A DNA stretch of 64,000 nt from DATJGR01 sp963787045 (GTDB lineage Bacteria; Pseudomonadota; Gammaproteobacteria; Pseudomonadales; Azotimanducaceae), in assembly GCA_963787045.1 (NCBI GenBank), contig CAWBBR010000017.1:247625-311624 (forward strand). Reading direction: 5' to 3'. The position numbers and the translations under genes were made by a program. The notes under the pieces are model-generated. The model made no database searches. It was not told the DNA's origin and worked only from the letters and a program-made list of their open reading frames with translations. This document shows positions 45,878 to 56,516 of the stretch, in pieces. Position 1 is the stretch's first letter. Each line of letters begins with the position of its first letter.

Positions 45878-47968
45878 ATGGCCAACCTGAGCATCAAGTC
45901 GAAACTGCTGGTGATGCTGCTGGCGGTCAGCCTGTTTTCGATCGCCGTCGTGGCGTCGTTGAACTACTACACCTGCTACCAGGCGCTGCAGGACGCGGTG
46001 TTTTCGCACCTCACCAGCGTGCGCGCGTCGCGCGCGGATCAGATCCAACTGTTCATCGAGCGGTTGCGCACCGAAGTGCGAGTGATCGGAGGTCGCGGCG
46101 TTGCCTCCGACGCGGCGCGCGACTTCATCCAGGCGTATCACAAGCTCGAGAACGTCGCGGTCGACCCCGCGGTGGATCTGCAGCTGCGCAAGTACTATCA
46201 GGACAGTTTCGTGCCCGCGCTCGGCAAGGCGACGGGAACGGAGCCGGAGGTCAACGCGTTGTTGCCCGAATCGCCTGCCGGGCGCTACCTGCAGTACCAG
46301 TACCTCGCGAAGAATCCGTTCCCGGTCGGCGAAAAGGCCGAGATGATGCACGCCGACGATGGGTCCGCGTATAGCGAACTCCACGAGAAGTACCATCGAG
46401 CCTTCATAGAGATCTTCCGGGAACTGGGATTCATCGACTTGTACCTGGTCGATATCGAGACCGGCGCCGTCGTCTATTCGATGGACAAGGAGCCGGACTT
46501 CGCGACGCGTCTTACTGACGGTCCGTACGCGCACAGCAATCTCGCGGACCTGTTCCGCAAAGTGCAGCGCTCACCGGACCGCGGCGTGGTGGAAATGGCG
46601 GATTTCGAGCCGTATCGGCCAACGCTCGGTGTGCCGTCGGCGTTCATCGCAACGCCTGTCTTCGACGGTGGTCGCGCCATTGCAGTATTGATCGCGCAGA
46701 TGTCGGCCGAAGCGATCGACCGCGTCATGACCGGCGGGCATCAGTGGGAGCGCGACGGGCTCGGTAAGACCGGCGAGGCCTATCTCGTCGGGCCAGACAT
46801 GTACATGCGTTCGAATTCGCGCTTCCTGATCGATGCGCCCGATACCTACATAGAGCGTCTGCGAAAGACCAAGACGCCCGAGGAAGACATTCAGCGGATC
46901 CTGCGTGACAAGTCGACGATCCTGAATCAGAAGGTGCACAGCTTTGCCGCCGAACAGTCGATCGCAGGCAATGAGGGCACTGCGGCAACCATCGGCTATG
47001 GCGGAAACGAGGTTCTGGCGTCGTGGGCACCGCTGCGCGTCGGCGACTTCCAGTGGGGCATCATCGCGAAGATCGAGCGCGAAGAAGCGTATATGCCGAT
47101 GAGCCATATGGCGCGCGACACGCTGATCCAGACGCTGGTGATTCTGCTCATCATCACGCTGGTCGTAATGTTCCTCGCGACATCGTTCGTGCGGCCGGTC
47201 AACGATCTGATTGCTCGCGTACAACAGGCGCGCAGCGGCAAAACGGACATGACGTTTGCCGCCGAGTCGACTGACGAAATCGGTGATCTGGCGCGGTCGT
47301 TCCGCGAGTTGATCGGCAGCGTGCAGAAGCAGACGCGGATGCTCGAAGAAGCGACCAGCGAGAACCAGTTGTTGCTCGAGAACGTCATGCCGAAAGGGAT
47401 GGCACAGCGTGTCCGCTTCGGCCAGGGCCAGATCACCGAACAGATCGACGACGTCACCGTGGTCTTCGCGGAACTGAAAGGACTCGCGGAGTACACGCAG
47501 GCGACGTCGGACAACGAATCGGTGGCGACGCTGAAACGGCTGATCGCGGCGTTCGACGAAGCTGCCGCGCGACACGGCGTCGAGCGGATCAAGACCGTCG
47601 GCGATACCTACCTGGCCGTGACCGGTCTGTCGCAGCCGCTGCTCGATCACATGCGCAGAACGGTCGAGTTCGCGCTGGCGGCCCGCACGATCGTCGCCGA
47701 CTTCAATAGCGAGAAGAGCACGCACCTTGCCTTGACCGTTGGGGTCGGTTCCGGGCCTGTCATTGCCGATGTGATGGGTGAGGGGCAGTTCCTGTTCCAG
47801 CTGTGGGGCGCCGCGGTGATCGCCGCCGATCATGCGATGGACTGCGGCCGCCCGAACGAAATCGTCGTGACGCGTGTGGTGCGCGACGGTCTGAACGATC
47901 AATACACCTTCAAGCCGCTGCAGGCAGAAACGTCAGGCGTTCCGCTGTGGTCGCTCGAAGATAAATGA
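45878..47968 (+). CDS. Membrane receptor with dCache-like domain and degenerate class III cyclase domain
   Basis: The product has 696 residues. It has a first membrane span at 8-30, a large periplasmic sensor domain (about 31-405) with Cache-like segments such as YLVGPDMYMRSNSRFLIDAP, a second span around TLVILLIITLVVMFLATSF, a HAMP domain, and a C-terminal class III cyclase domain. The catalytic residues are altered: the first metal Asp is Glu532 in VFAELKGLAEYT, the second (Asp576, VGDTYLAV) remains, but the Asp-Asn-Arg positions of the LWGDTVN-A-S-R motif are Ala645, Ile648 and His652. It is probably inactive as a cyclase and may bind a partner. The stop overlaps the MscS gene. Confidence 0.8.
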   Translation: MANLSIKSKLLVMLLAVSLFSIAVVASLNYYTCYQALQDAVFSHLTSVRASRADQIQLFIERLRTEVRVIGGRGVASDAARDFIQAYHKLENVAVDPAVDLQLRKYYQDSFVPALGKATGTEPEVNALLPESPAGRYLQYQYLAKNPFPVGEKAEMMHADDGSAYSELHEKYHRAFIEIFRELGFIDLYLVDIETGAVVYSMDKEPDFATRLTDGPYAHSNLADLFRKVQRSPDRGVVEMADFEPYRPTLGVPSAFIATPVFDGGRAIAVLIAQMSAEAIDRVMTGGHQWERDGLGKTGEAYLVGPDMYMRSNSRFLIDAPDTYIERLRKTKTPEEDIQRILRDKSTILNQKVHSFAAEQSIAGNEGTAATIGYGGNEVLASWAPLRVGDFQWGIIAKIEREEAYMPMSHMARDTLIQTLVILLIITLVVMFLATSFVRPVNDLIARVQQARSGKTDMTFAAESTDEIGDLARSFRELIGSVQKQTRMLEEATSENQLLLENVMPKGMAQRVRFGQGQITEQIDDVTVVFAELKGLAEYTQATSDNESVATLKRLIAAFDEAAARHGVERIKTVGDTYLAVTGLSQPLLDHMRRTVEFALAARTIVADFNSEKSTHLALTVGVGSGPVIADVMGEGQFLFQLWGAAVIAADHAMDCGRPNEIVVTRVVRDGLNDQYTFKPLQAETSGVPLWSLEDK

Positions 47969-49464
47969 CTGAAATCCTCTCCACGGATTGGTTCGTCTGG
48001 GGCGTCGGCCTCATTCTGGTTTTCCAACTGCTGGTGATCCTGCTCGGCGAAGCGATCTACCGTGCCGATCGTCGCACGCTGCCGATCGGCGGCATCTTCC
48101 GCGCGTTGCGCAACATCGTGTTGCCGCTTGGCGGTGCTGTTCGTATTCCTCACGCGATTGCTCGAGTTCGAGCGCGACTCGGTGGCGGTGCGTCTCGTCG
48201 AGACCGCGTTGTGGGTCAGCGTCGTGTACGCCGTTCTGCTGATCTTCAACGTGCTCGTATTCGAGAACGCGGCCAAAGAGAGCTGGCGCAGCCGCGCACC
48301 GAAACTGTTTCAGGATCTGATCCGGCTGTTGTTGGTCGTGATCGGTGCCGCCATCGTATTGTCGGTGGTGTGGCGACAGGATCTCGGCGGCCTGATCGCG
48401 GCGTTGGGTGTCGGTTCGATCGTGCTCGGTCTCGCGCTGCAGGAAACGCTCGGCAATCTGATGGCCGGCATCGCGCTGTTCTTCGAGCGGCCGTTCTCGG
48501 TCGGCGATTGGATATCGGTCGGCGGCAAGAGCGGTCAGGTGGTACAGATCACCTGGCGTTCGGTGCATCTGCGTACGGCAGAACGCAACCTGCTGGTGCT
48601 ACCCAACTCTGCGCTGGGTCGCGACACGATCACGAACTATTCGCAGCCGACGGACCAGCAGATGTTGCGGCTGTCGTTCAGCTTCGGGCTCGACGCGCCG
48701 CCGAACCGCGTCAAGGAAATGCTCGTCGCCGTGGCACGCGAAATTCCGCTGATCGCGAAACAGCCTGAACCGCGCGCCGTGGCATGCGACGTGCTGGACG
48801 ACCGCATCCGCTACGAAGCGCGCGTGAGCATCGAGCACGGCCGCTACATGCCGGAGGTGACGGACCGCTTTACATCGGCGGTCTGGTACGCGGCGCGCCG
48901 TGCCGGCTTGCCGCTGCCGTTGCCGCACGCCGTCGAGTTGCAGGTTCGCGACGTTGCGGTCGATCCGGTGGACAAGCAACAGCAGATCGAAGCGTTGCTG
49001 CGTCGCGCCGAAGGCATCCGGGTGTTGCCGGATGAGGCGATCGCGCGGCTTGCTGCGTCTGCAGATCTCGTATTGTTCGGGGCGGGCGAACAGCTGATTG
49101 CGGTCGGCGAAGTGCCGCTCAACGTCTATGTGATCACATCGGGTGAGGCACTCGGCACGCATCCCAACAAATCCGCTGAGGCGGGATCGGTCCGCTTCAC
49201 TTCGAACGAAGTGCTCGGTGTGACTTCGCTCGCGCGCGCCCAGGCGAGCGACACGCTGGTCGTTGCGGAAACCGACCTCGAAGCGGTGCGGATCCCGGGT
49301 GACGTCGTCGCGCGCGCGCTGCAGGAGCACCCGATTCTCAACAATCAGTTTGCGCGGATCTGGCAGGCGCGCGCCGAAGTCGTTGCGCCGTTCGGGACAA
49401 GCAGGCGAGCGACATCGCGGCGGCCGAAGTGGCCCATCAGGCGATGCAGGATTCCGACGCCTGA
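47965..49464 (+). CDS. MscS-type mechanosensitive channel with cyclic-nucleotide-binding domain (two frameshifts)
   Basis: About 499 residues after correction. The ATG overlaps the cyclase stop. The frame breaks near 48133 (LRNIVLP to LAVLFVFLTRLLEFERD) and near 49395, where the literal frame runs on but the corrected one ends DKQASDIAAAEVAHQAMQDS. Between, the MscS pore helix and beta domain are clear: ALGVGSIVLGLALQETLGNL, ALFFERPFSVGDWISVGG and NLLVLPNSALGRDTITNYSQ. A cyclic-nucleotide-binding fold follows at about 350-470 (YVITSGEALGT and the EVLGVTSL loop). Such channels (MscK/bCNG type) can be gated by cAMP or tension. It is a logical partner of the cyclase-like receptor. Confidence 0.82.
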
Positions 49465-49762
49465 CGTCAGTCGGCAGAGTTGATGCCCGGCGACGATGTG
49501 GATCTAATGTGGTTGGTGGTGAGCCGCCGGCACTGTGGTCGATTCTCCGCTTGCAGACGACGCAAAACAGTACCAAGCGGCCCTGATGAAGTATCCCCCC
49601 GAGACCGCGTGCGGCTCGGGATATGGCGGAGCCGTCGCAAGGTTACGCACGAGCACCCGCCGCGCGTGGCTGAAACCAAGCCCACTCCGCGGGCTCTAGA
49701 CACCGGAGCATGCGGACTGGTTCTTCACGTTCAAACGCCGCATCTGAGGGTGCACAGAGACG
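49465..49762. other. Intergenic region without recognised gene
   Basis: These 298 bases lie between the channel gene and the phospholipase-like gene. I see no conserved protein, tRNA or clear terminator. The direction of flanking genes makes it the place for a promoter of the next gene, but no -35/-10 pair stands out. Short open frames here have no recognisable content. Confidence 0.4.
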
Positions 49763-51745
49763 ATGGGAACACGATTGCGGATCGGCGTATTCCTGCTGGC
49801 GTTTGCAGCGGCGCCCACCTTTGCTTGGGTTTATCCGGAGCATCGCGACATCACCGTGCTTGCGGTCGAGTCGCTCGATCCGGAACGACGCCAGATACTC
49901 GACGGCTTGTGGGCGGAGGCCCGCGCGGGCAACGAAACGCGTCTCTGCGAGCAGTCGGCCGATGGCGCGCAGAGCGTCGCACCGGAGTGCATCGACTGGG
50001 CGGCAATGCCCGCTATCGCCGGGGATCATTCTTGCTCGAGCAAGCAGATGCTCGACGAGGTGACGGATTCGACGTGGATCCTCCAGGTGGCAGACGTGGC
50101 CGCGCAATTGAAGCTGGACCTTGCGCGCGTCGCGGCGAATCCGCCGACACCGTCGGACGGCGCGCCCGCGAGATCGCTTGGCGAGCTTGCAAGCGCAACT
50201 CGTAAGCGAGGCCGCGCGCGCGAAGATGGTCAATGCGCTGCGGGTGGCCGACATCCGGTTGCAGCGCGCCGATCCCGAGTATGCGACGCGCGCCGGATCG
50301 AGCAACGCGCACTTTCTGCTCCCGCGCCCTAGACCCGATTTCAGCAGGGAAGAGTACTGGCAAGCGACGCTGCGCGGAGACGAGTCGGAAATCAATGCAA
50401 TCGGTGTGTATAGCTGGTATCACCTGAGTGCGGGGCAAAAGGCAAGCCGTCTCGCACACGAGCAGCTGACGCCTGAGGAGCGTCGCGCGCTCGCTCGCTC
50501 GATGCTCGCTGACGAAGCGTTTGCGCTGCATTTTCTCGAAGACATGTTCGCGGCGGGCCACGTGGCCGGAACGTGGGGCGACGTGTCGCAACGCAAGGGT
50601 ACGCACGACTACTACAACGAACACGGCCTCGAGGTGATGACGTGGGCGGGCGGCGCGAACACGGTCGTGTTGATGGGCGATGCGCACATGCGGCCGGAAG
50701 ACGCGCAGCGCGCCGCCGCGACGGTTCGTCTGAGTCTCGAGCAGGTGCTCGACGTCGCGAGCGGACGTTCGACCGGCGCCGAATTCCCGTACACGCCGCA
50801 GGCCGCGAGCACACCCGCGGCGTTTGATGTCTGCACGAACCAAAAGATCGAACTTCGCCCGGAGGCATTGCGCACGAATCGCGGTGGCCATGCAGTACGG
50901 ACTCGACGTCGGCGCTCAGCTTCCGGTGCCGAGTCTCGAGTCGGGCCTCGGCGCGATGCCACGCTTTCGCGCAGAAATCGGCGCGTTCGTGGGTGTGGCT
51001 GGTTTGCTCGATGCGCGCTTCATGGACAGCGGCTACAGCGACCTGGATACCAGCAGTGGCTACATCACGGGCGCTGAGTTGTCACTGCGTGCGGGCTACG
51101 GCCTCGATGGCGTGCTCGACGAATCAGGAGACGGATTGGTGTATTTCGGCGTCGGTTACCGCGGCGAGTCGGCGTCCACGAACGAATTCAATGACTCGCC
51201 GATTGCGCAGCAGGGCGGCGGCCTGACCGCGGCGATCCCCGCACGCACTGCATTTAGCGTGCGGTTGCGCATGCCGTTCTATCTCATCCCCGGCGACCTG
51301 CTGCTTCTGTCGCCTATGTATTTCTTCGCGCCAGGTACCTATCAGCAAATGGCCGTAACGGCCGCCAATGGTGGATTGATTCCATGGCAACTCGGTCGTG
51401 CAACGCGAATTGGTCGATTCCAATTCGTGCTCGGCCGCGAAATCGGAGTGACGTTCTTTGGCGTGACTTCGGACGACACCCTGCTGACGCCCGGGCCGGT
51501 AGCCGGGCCAGCCGAGGCTCGTTCAATTCCGCTCCACCTACTTCGACCTGCCGATCTTCGAATACCGGCCGTATCGTGCGTTCGACATGACCCAGACCTC
51601 GGATCTGGTCTTCCAGGTGTTCGCCGGCGTAGACGTACCCGACTCGAAGGGTGTCATCTTTCCGGTCGGTGCACCGGACGTTGATCTCGATCGCGTTTAC
51701 TCGCTCGGTGTGAGGTTGATCTTCGACTGGCGGCGCTACTTCTGA
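49763..51745 (+). CDS. Zinc-dependent phospholipase C-like protein with C-terminal barrel-like domain (three frameshifts)
   Basis: About 660 residues after correction. A signal peptide ends near TFAWVYPEH; the Trp at the mature start and the following HRDITVLAVESLD are typical of zinc-dependent phospholipase C/S1-P1 nuclease folds. More metal-type ligands occur in GDHSCSSKQ, YSWYHLSAGQKASR, FALHFLEDMFAAGHVAGTW and GTHDYYNEHGLEV. Breaks lie near 50165, 50880 and 51510, each fitting one inserted base. After the second break, about 290 residues of alternating strands (AELSLRAGYGLD, YFGVGYRGES, FSVRLRMPFYLI) end in IFDWRRYF. A terminal Phe and strand pattern suggest an outer-membrane barrel, making this a surface lipase. 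The fusion is inferred from continuity of the corrected frame. Confidence 0.65.
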
Positions 51746-51848
51746 GGGTCCTGCCGCGCACCTCGAGATGCCTGCAGGACTTTCCTCCTAGTCAGTGCAC
51801 GGATACGCTCAGCATGCGTCCGCGGCATGATGGAGCTGTTCGTACACA

Positions 51849-52988
51849 ATGACTATCTATCCAACGGCTCCGCGAGATCCTGACGGGGTAGCTGTGGCGC
51901 GGCTCATCGGCCGCGCAACGATGTTGCTGGTCGTGGTCGCGTGTTCGATGCTCGTAGGGTGCGGCACGAAACCGCTCTATGGGTACTCGTCGGATACGCC
52001 GCCGCTCGTACTCTTGCCGGCAGCCAACACGAGCGTGGTCGATGGTCGCGCGCGCTTTCGCGAGATCTATTGCGCGGTGCTCGAGGCGCGCGGACATGAT
52101 CTGCCGGACTATCGTCCTTGCGAAGATGCACTGACGCGACTGGGCGGCGAACCGGCCGGTACTGGCCGCCCCGTCGACCTCGGTGCGTCCAGCCGACGTC
52201 TGATCGGCGTTCTGGTCCCCGGCATCGGATACGAGTGTTTCGAGAAATGGCTGGAGCCGCCCGGCACGGTCGCGAAGCACGTGCAGCAGTTCGGTTACGA
52301 CCTCGTTCAGATCAAGGTCGATGCATTATCGAGTAGTGAAAACAATGCCCGGCAGATCCGCGATGCGCTGTTGGCGATGCCGGAAAGCACCTCACCGAAT
52401 CTGGTGCTGATCGGCTATTCGAAGGGCGCGCCCGACATTCTCGAGGCGCTGGTCGCCTACCCGGAGATACGCAGCCGCGTTGCGGCGATGGTCAGCGCGG
52501 CGGGTTCGGTCGGTGGTTCTGCGCTGGCGAACAACGCAGAACAATACCAGGCCGATCTGATGCAGCATTTCCCGGGCGCCACCTGTGGCCCCGGCGATGG
52601 CGGCGGAGTCGCGAGTCTGCTACCCGCAGTGCGGCGTGCATGGCTGGCGCAGAACCCGTTGCCGCCGGATGTGCGGTTCTACTCACTCGTCGCCTTTCCA
52701 CAGCCAGAACGCATTTCGTCGATCCTGAAGTCGAGCTATCGCACGCTTGCCAGCATCGATAGTCGCAACGACAGCCAGATGATCTTCTACGACCAGGTGG
52801 TCCCCGGCAGCGTGCTGATGGGGTACCTCAATGCGGATCACTGGGCTGTCGCGCTGCCCATCGCTCGCTCGCACCCGGGGGTCGGCGGCATGTTCGTCAC
52901 GCAGAACGCCTATCCCCGCGAGGCGCTTCTCGAAACGATGCTCCGGTTCATTGAAGAGAACCTCTCCACCGGCGCGACGCACGACTAG
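51849..52988 (+). CDS. Alpha/beta hydrolase lipoprotein
   Basis: The product has 379 residues. The signal ends in the lipobox M-L-V-G-C at about residue 38, so it is a lipoprotein. The nucleophile elbow is G-Y-S-K-G in NLVLIGYSKGAPDILEAL, and the oxyanion loop is VLVPGIGYECFEKW. A His near the C-terminus (ADHWAVALP) may complete the triad. The substrate is unknown; lipase or esterase is inferred. It is unlike the hydrolase upstream in sequence, but both are envelope enzymes, and this gene is flanked by the phospholipase-like protein and the sensor kinase. The start at 51849 lies 18 residues before the hydrophobic part, so a later start is possible. Confidence 0.8.
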   Translation: MTIYPTAPRDPDGVAVARLIGRATMLLVVVACSMLVGCGTKPLYGYSSDTPPLVLLPAANTSVVDGRARFREIYCAVLEARGHDLPDYRPCEDALTRLGGEPAGTGRPVDLGASSRRLIGVLVPGIGYECFEKWLEPPGTVAKHVQQFGYDLVQIKVDALSSSENNARQIRDALLAMPESTSPNLVLIGYSKGAPDILEALVAYPEIRSRVAAMVSAAGSVGGSALANNAEQYQADLMQHFPGATCGPGDGGGVASLLPAVRRAWLAQNPLPPDVRFYSLVAFPQPERISSILKSSYRTLASIDSRNDSQMIFYDQVVPGSVLMGYLNADHWAVALPIARSHPGVGGMFVTQNAYPREALLETMLRFIEENLSTGATHD

Positions 52989-53142
52989 GGTGCGGAAAGC
53001 GCGACTCGGATCGCGCCGAAACGCTGACGACGTAGTCGCGAGCCGAGTGGCGGGTACGGCGGTGACAGCGTAGCGTGTCGGCAGGAAACGTCAGCTACGC
53101 GATGCTAGTATTCCGCGCCCGACCGACGTTCTCCCCGAGCAA

Positions 53143-55421
53143 ATGGAAGCGCTGATCCACTCGATCAATCCGAGCATCGCGCACCTTCGGCGCCCCCGAA
53201 AATCGGGCGACTTGAAGTCGGTTCTGCTGCTTGCAATGTCGTTGTGTCTCTCGCTGCCGGCAGTAGCGGACCCGGTCCGCAACGTGCTGGTGATCTATTC
53301 GGACAATCGCCTGTTGCCCGCCAACCTCGAGGTCGACAGCGCGTTGCGCGAATCGCTCGTCGGCACTACGGCGCGCCCCATCGAGCTGTACACCGAGTTT
53401 CTCGATCGCTCGCGGTTCGCGGGCGATGCCTACGAGGCGACTACGTCGACGTTCCTCGCGCAGAAGTATTCATCGAGCGCGCCGGAGGTCCTGATCACCG
53501 GCGGCGACTATGCGTTGCGTTTCCTGTTGCACAACCGCGCAGTTCTGTTTCCGAAAGTTCCGATCGTCTTCATCGGGTTGTCACCCTCGGAAATACAGGC
53601 GCTCGGACCGCTGCCGAAAGACGTGATCGGAGTGCCGGTCGAGTTCGACTACGCCGGCACCATCGATCTGGCACGGCGCTTTCACCCCCAGGCAACTCAC
53701 CTGGTCCTGATCACCGGCGCGAATCAGTTCGATCGACGCGACGAGTCGCATCTGGCCGATGTCGTCGCGCACCTCGACGCCGACGTTAGCGTCGAGTCGC
53801 TCGCCGGTCTTCCGATGGATGCCATCGTGAAACGCGTCCGCGGACTCGGATCGAAAGACATCGTCTTTACACCCGGCTTCTTTACCGATGGCGTGGGTCG
53901 CCAGTTCAGTCCGCGCGAGTCCGCGCAGATCATCGCGGAAGCGTCGCGAGCCCCGGTCTACGGACCGTTCAACACGTTCATCGGGTCGGGCATCGTCGGC
54001 GGCCGCATGCCGAGCTATGGCTCGATGGGCAAAGACGCCGCCATGCTGGCGAACCGCCTGCTCGATGGCGCCGAAGCCGGTTCGATCGACGTTCCGAAGA
54101 GCACCGCAGAGTCGTTGCAGATCGATTGGCGGCAGGCGCGCCGCTGGGGGATCACCGAAAAACAGCTGCCGAGCGACGCGATCGTCCACTTCAAGGAGCC
54201 GACGCTCTGGGAAGCCTATGGCCATGCCGCGCTGATCGCGCTCGCGGTGATGCTGTTGCAGACCGGCTTGATCGCCGCGCTGCTGTACGAAAGACGTTTG
54301 CAGCGCCGCACGGCGGAGGCACTCGAAGCGAGCGAGCGGCGGATGGTGTTGGCTGCACGGACCGCGCGGCTCAGCAACTGGGTGTGGAATGTCGCGCCGG
54401 ACAGCAAAGCGAACGGGTGGCGAATGCGGTCGCGAACGTTCCGCACGCACCACTTTCGAAGGAGCCGGCCGCCGTCGACTTCGACCAGGTGCTCGGAGAT
54501 CACGCACCCGCCGACCGCGACGCGTTGCGACGCGCGGTGCGCAACGCGGTGGATAACGACGAGGAATTGAACGTCGAGTATCGCGTGGTACAGCCGAACC
54601 AGGTGCGCTGGTTCACGGCGCGCGGTCGTGCAGAGCAGGAAGGCGGCCGCCTTCGCGGCGTCGCGATCGACATCACGCAACGCAAGGTCGCCGAACTGGA
54701 GGCCGAGCAGGATCGCACGGCGCTGCGCCACATGACGCGCGTGTCGCTGCTCGGTCAGCTGTCCGCGTCGATTGCGCACCAGCTGAACCAGCCGCTGGCA
54801 TCGATCCTGAGCAACGCCGAAGCCGCGCGCAAAATGCTGCGGCGCGACGACGTCGATCTCGAGGAGCTGCGCGCGATCTGCGACGACATCGTCGCCGAAG
54901 ACAATCGCGCGGCGCAGGTGATCCGGCGGCTCGGCGCACTGTACAAGCGCGGTGAACGGGAAATACGTCCGGTCGACCTCAACGAACTGGTACGCGAAAC
55001 GATCGGCCTGCTGCACACCGATCTGGTCACGCGGCAGGTTACCGTCCTCACCGATCTCGCGCCGACGCTTCCGAAAATCGAAGGCGAGCGCGTGCAGCTG
55101 CAGCAGGTGATGATGAACCTGATCGTCAACGCGGCCGACGCAATGCAGGGTTCGCCCGAAAGCGAACGGACGCTGTCGATCGGCACGTCGCTGTCCGGCG
55201 GCACCGCCCGGATCGACGTGGGTGACCGCGGGCCGGGCATCAAGGCGGACGAACTCGATCGCGTATTCGACATGTTCTGGACCACCAAATCCGGCGGCAT
55301 GGGCATCGGTCTCGCGATCTGCCGGTCGATTACATCTGCGCACGGCGGCACGCTGACGGCGCAGAACAACAGCGGTGGCGGCGCGACCTTCAGCGTGACG
55401 CTGCCGGTGCGCTCGGCGTGA
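53143..55421 (+). CDS. Sensor histidine kinase with periplasmic binding-protein-like sensor (frameshifted)
   Basis: About 760 residues after correction. A signal-anchor is followed by a substrate-binding-protein-like domain (about 45-350; VLVIYSDNRLLPANLEVDSA, PKVPIVFIGLSPSEIQALG, PGFFTDGVGRQFSPRES), a membrane span at AALIALAVMLLQTGLIAALL, then a PAS-like domain. The frame breaks near 54410-54430, with a shift fitting one missing base, and the PAS continues to FTARGRAEQEGGRLRGVAID. The kinase part shows QLSASIAHQLNQPLASIL, the N box MMNLIVNAADAMQG, and the G boxes DRGPGIK and GGMGIGLAICRSI. The stop overlaps the GTG start of the response regulator. Confidence 0.85.
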
Positions 55422-56038
55422 GCGCAGACGTCTCCGCCCAAACGATTTTCGTCGTCGAGGACGACGCCGCGGTGGCGCGCGCGATCGCGCGACTGTTGCG
55501 CGCCGACGGTTGGCAGGTGAAGACGTTCGGCTCGGCCGAGGCATTCCTGGCGGCGCGCGACCCGAGTGCGTCTGGCTGTCTCGTACTCGACGTGAATCTG
55601 CCCGGCCTCGATGGTCTCGAGCTGCAGCAGCGTTTGCACGATGCGGGCGAAGCGCTGCCGATCGTCTTCCTCACCGGTCACGGCGACATTCCGATGTCGG
55701 TGCGTGCGATCAAGGCCGGTGCCGCCGATTTCCTCACCAAGCCGGTAGAGGGTGAAGCGCTGAATGGCGCGATTCGCGCCGCGATCGAGCAGCACGCGTC
55801 ACAGCGGCGGAACCGGGCCGACGATGGTGCGATCCGCCGGCGGCTCGAAGCGCTGACGCCGCGCGAGCGAGAAGTGCTGGCGGCGGTGGTGGACGGCAAG
55901 CTGAACAAACAGATCGCCTTCGACCTCGGCATCGTCGAGCAGACGGTGAAGTACCACCGCGCCCGCATCATGGAGCGCATGCAGGTCAAGTCGGTGGCCG
56001 AACTGATGCATCTCGTCGCGCGCGCACAGGACGATTGA
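55418..56038 (+). CDS. FixJ/NarL-type response regulator
   Basis: The product has 206 residues, starting at a GTG that overlaps the kinase stop. The receiver shows IFVVEDDAAVARAIARLL, the phosphate site CLVLDVNLPGLDGLELQ, and the lysine in AADFLTKPVEGEAL. The C-terminal LuxR helix-turn-helix reads LTPREREVLAAVVDGKLNKQ followed by YHRARIMERMQVKSVAEL. It is the cognate regulator of the upstream kinase and probably binds the element found before the lone receiver and the first sulfatase gene. Confidence 0.93.
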   Translation: MSADVSAQTIFVVEDDAAVARAIARLLRADGWQVKTFGSAEAFLAARDPSASGCLVLDVNLPGLDGLELQQRLHDAGEALPIVFLTGHGDIPMSVRAIKAGAADFLTKPVEGEALNGAIRAAIEQHASQRRNRADDGAIRRRLEALTPREREVLAAVVDGKLNKQIAFDLGIVEQTVKYHRARIMERMQVKSVAELMHLVARAQDD

Positions 56039-56056
56039 GCCTCCGAAAACTGCGCT

Positions 56057-56076
56057 CCCCTTGACCAAAGGTTAGT
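56057..56076 (+). promoter_or_regulatory. Shared 20-base element, copy A
   Basis: CCCCTTGACCAAAGGTTAGT lies 34 bases before the GTG of the lone receiver gene. It agrees at 17 of 20 positions with a sequence before the first arylsulfatase gene. The core ACCAAAGG-Y-TAGT is identical. In both copies a CATC follows 10-11 bases later. It is a candidate binding site of the FixJ-type regulator. Confidence 0.55.
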
Positions 56077-56110
56077 ACCCGCGCGCGCATCCCGACTGTA
56101 GCGTGATGCG

Positions 56111-56473
56111 GTGAAAACCGTGTGTGTCGCAGTGGTTGACGATGAGGCTCCGGTGCGGACCGCGCTCGGACGTCTGCTGCGGCTGGCTGATTACGAAGTC
56201 CGCGCGTTTGCGTCCGGAGAAGAATTTCTCGCATCGCTCGCGACCAGTCAGCCGGGCTGCGTGCTGCTCGACGTGCACATGCCGGGACTCACCGGATTCG
56301 ACGTGATCGCGCGCATGCGCGGCGCGCACATCGACATCCCGGTGATTTTCATCACGGCGAGCGATGCGCCCGAAGTAGACCAGACGGCGAAGCAGAGCGG
56401 TGCGCGTCTGTTGCGCAAACCGTTCTCGAACGACGTGCTGCTGGCTGCGGTAGAAGCCGCGCTACAGAGCTAG
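56111..56473 (+). CDS. Stand-alone receiver-domain protein
   Basis: The product has 120 residues: only a receiver domain, with no output domain. It shows VAVVDDEAPVRTALGRLLRL, the phosphate site CVLLDVHMPGLTGFDVI, the Thr in IFITASDAPEVDQ and the lysine in RLLRKPFSNDVLL. It is similar to the receiver of FixJ-type regulators and so may compete for the kinase or tune the signal. The start codon is GTG. A 73-base gap with the shared element separates it from the regulator. Confidence 0.88.
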   Translation: MKTVCVAVVDDEAPVRTALGRLLRLADYEVRAFASGEEFLASLATSQPGCVLLDVHMPGLTGFDVIARMRGAHIDIPVIFITASDAPEVDQTAKQSGARLLRKPFSNDVLLAAVEAALQS

Positions 56474-56516
56474 CGTCGCGCGTCCAACTATCTGAAATCA
56501 AAGAAAGGAGAGTGCC

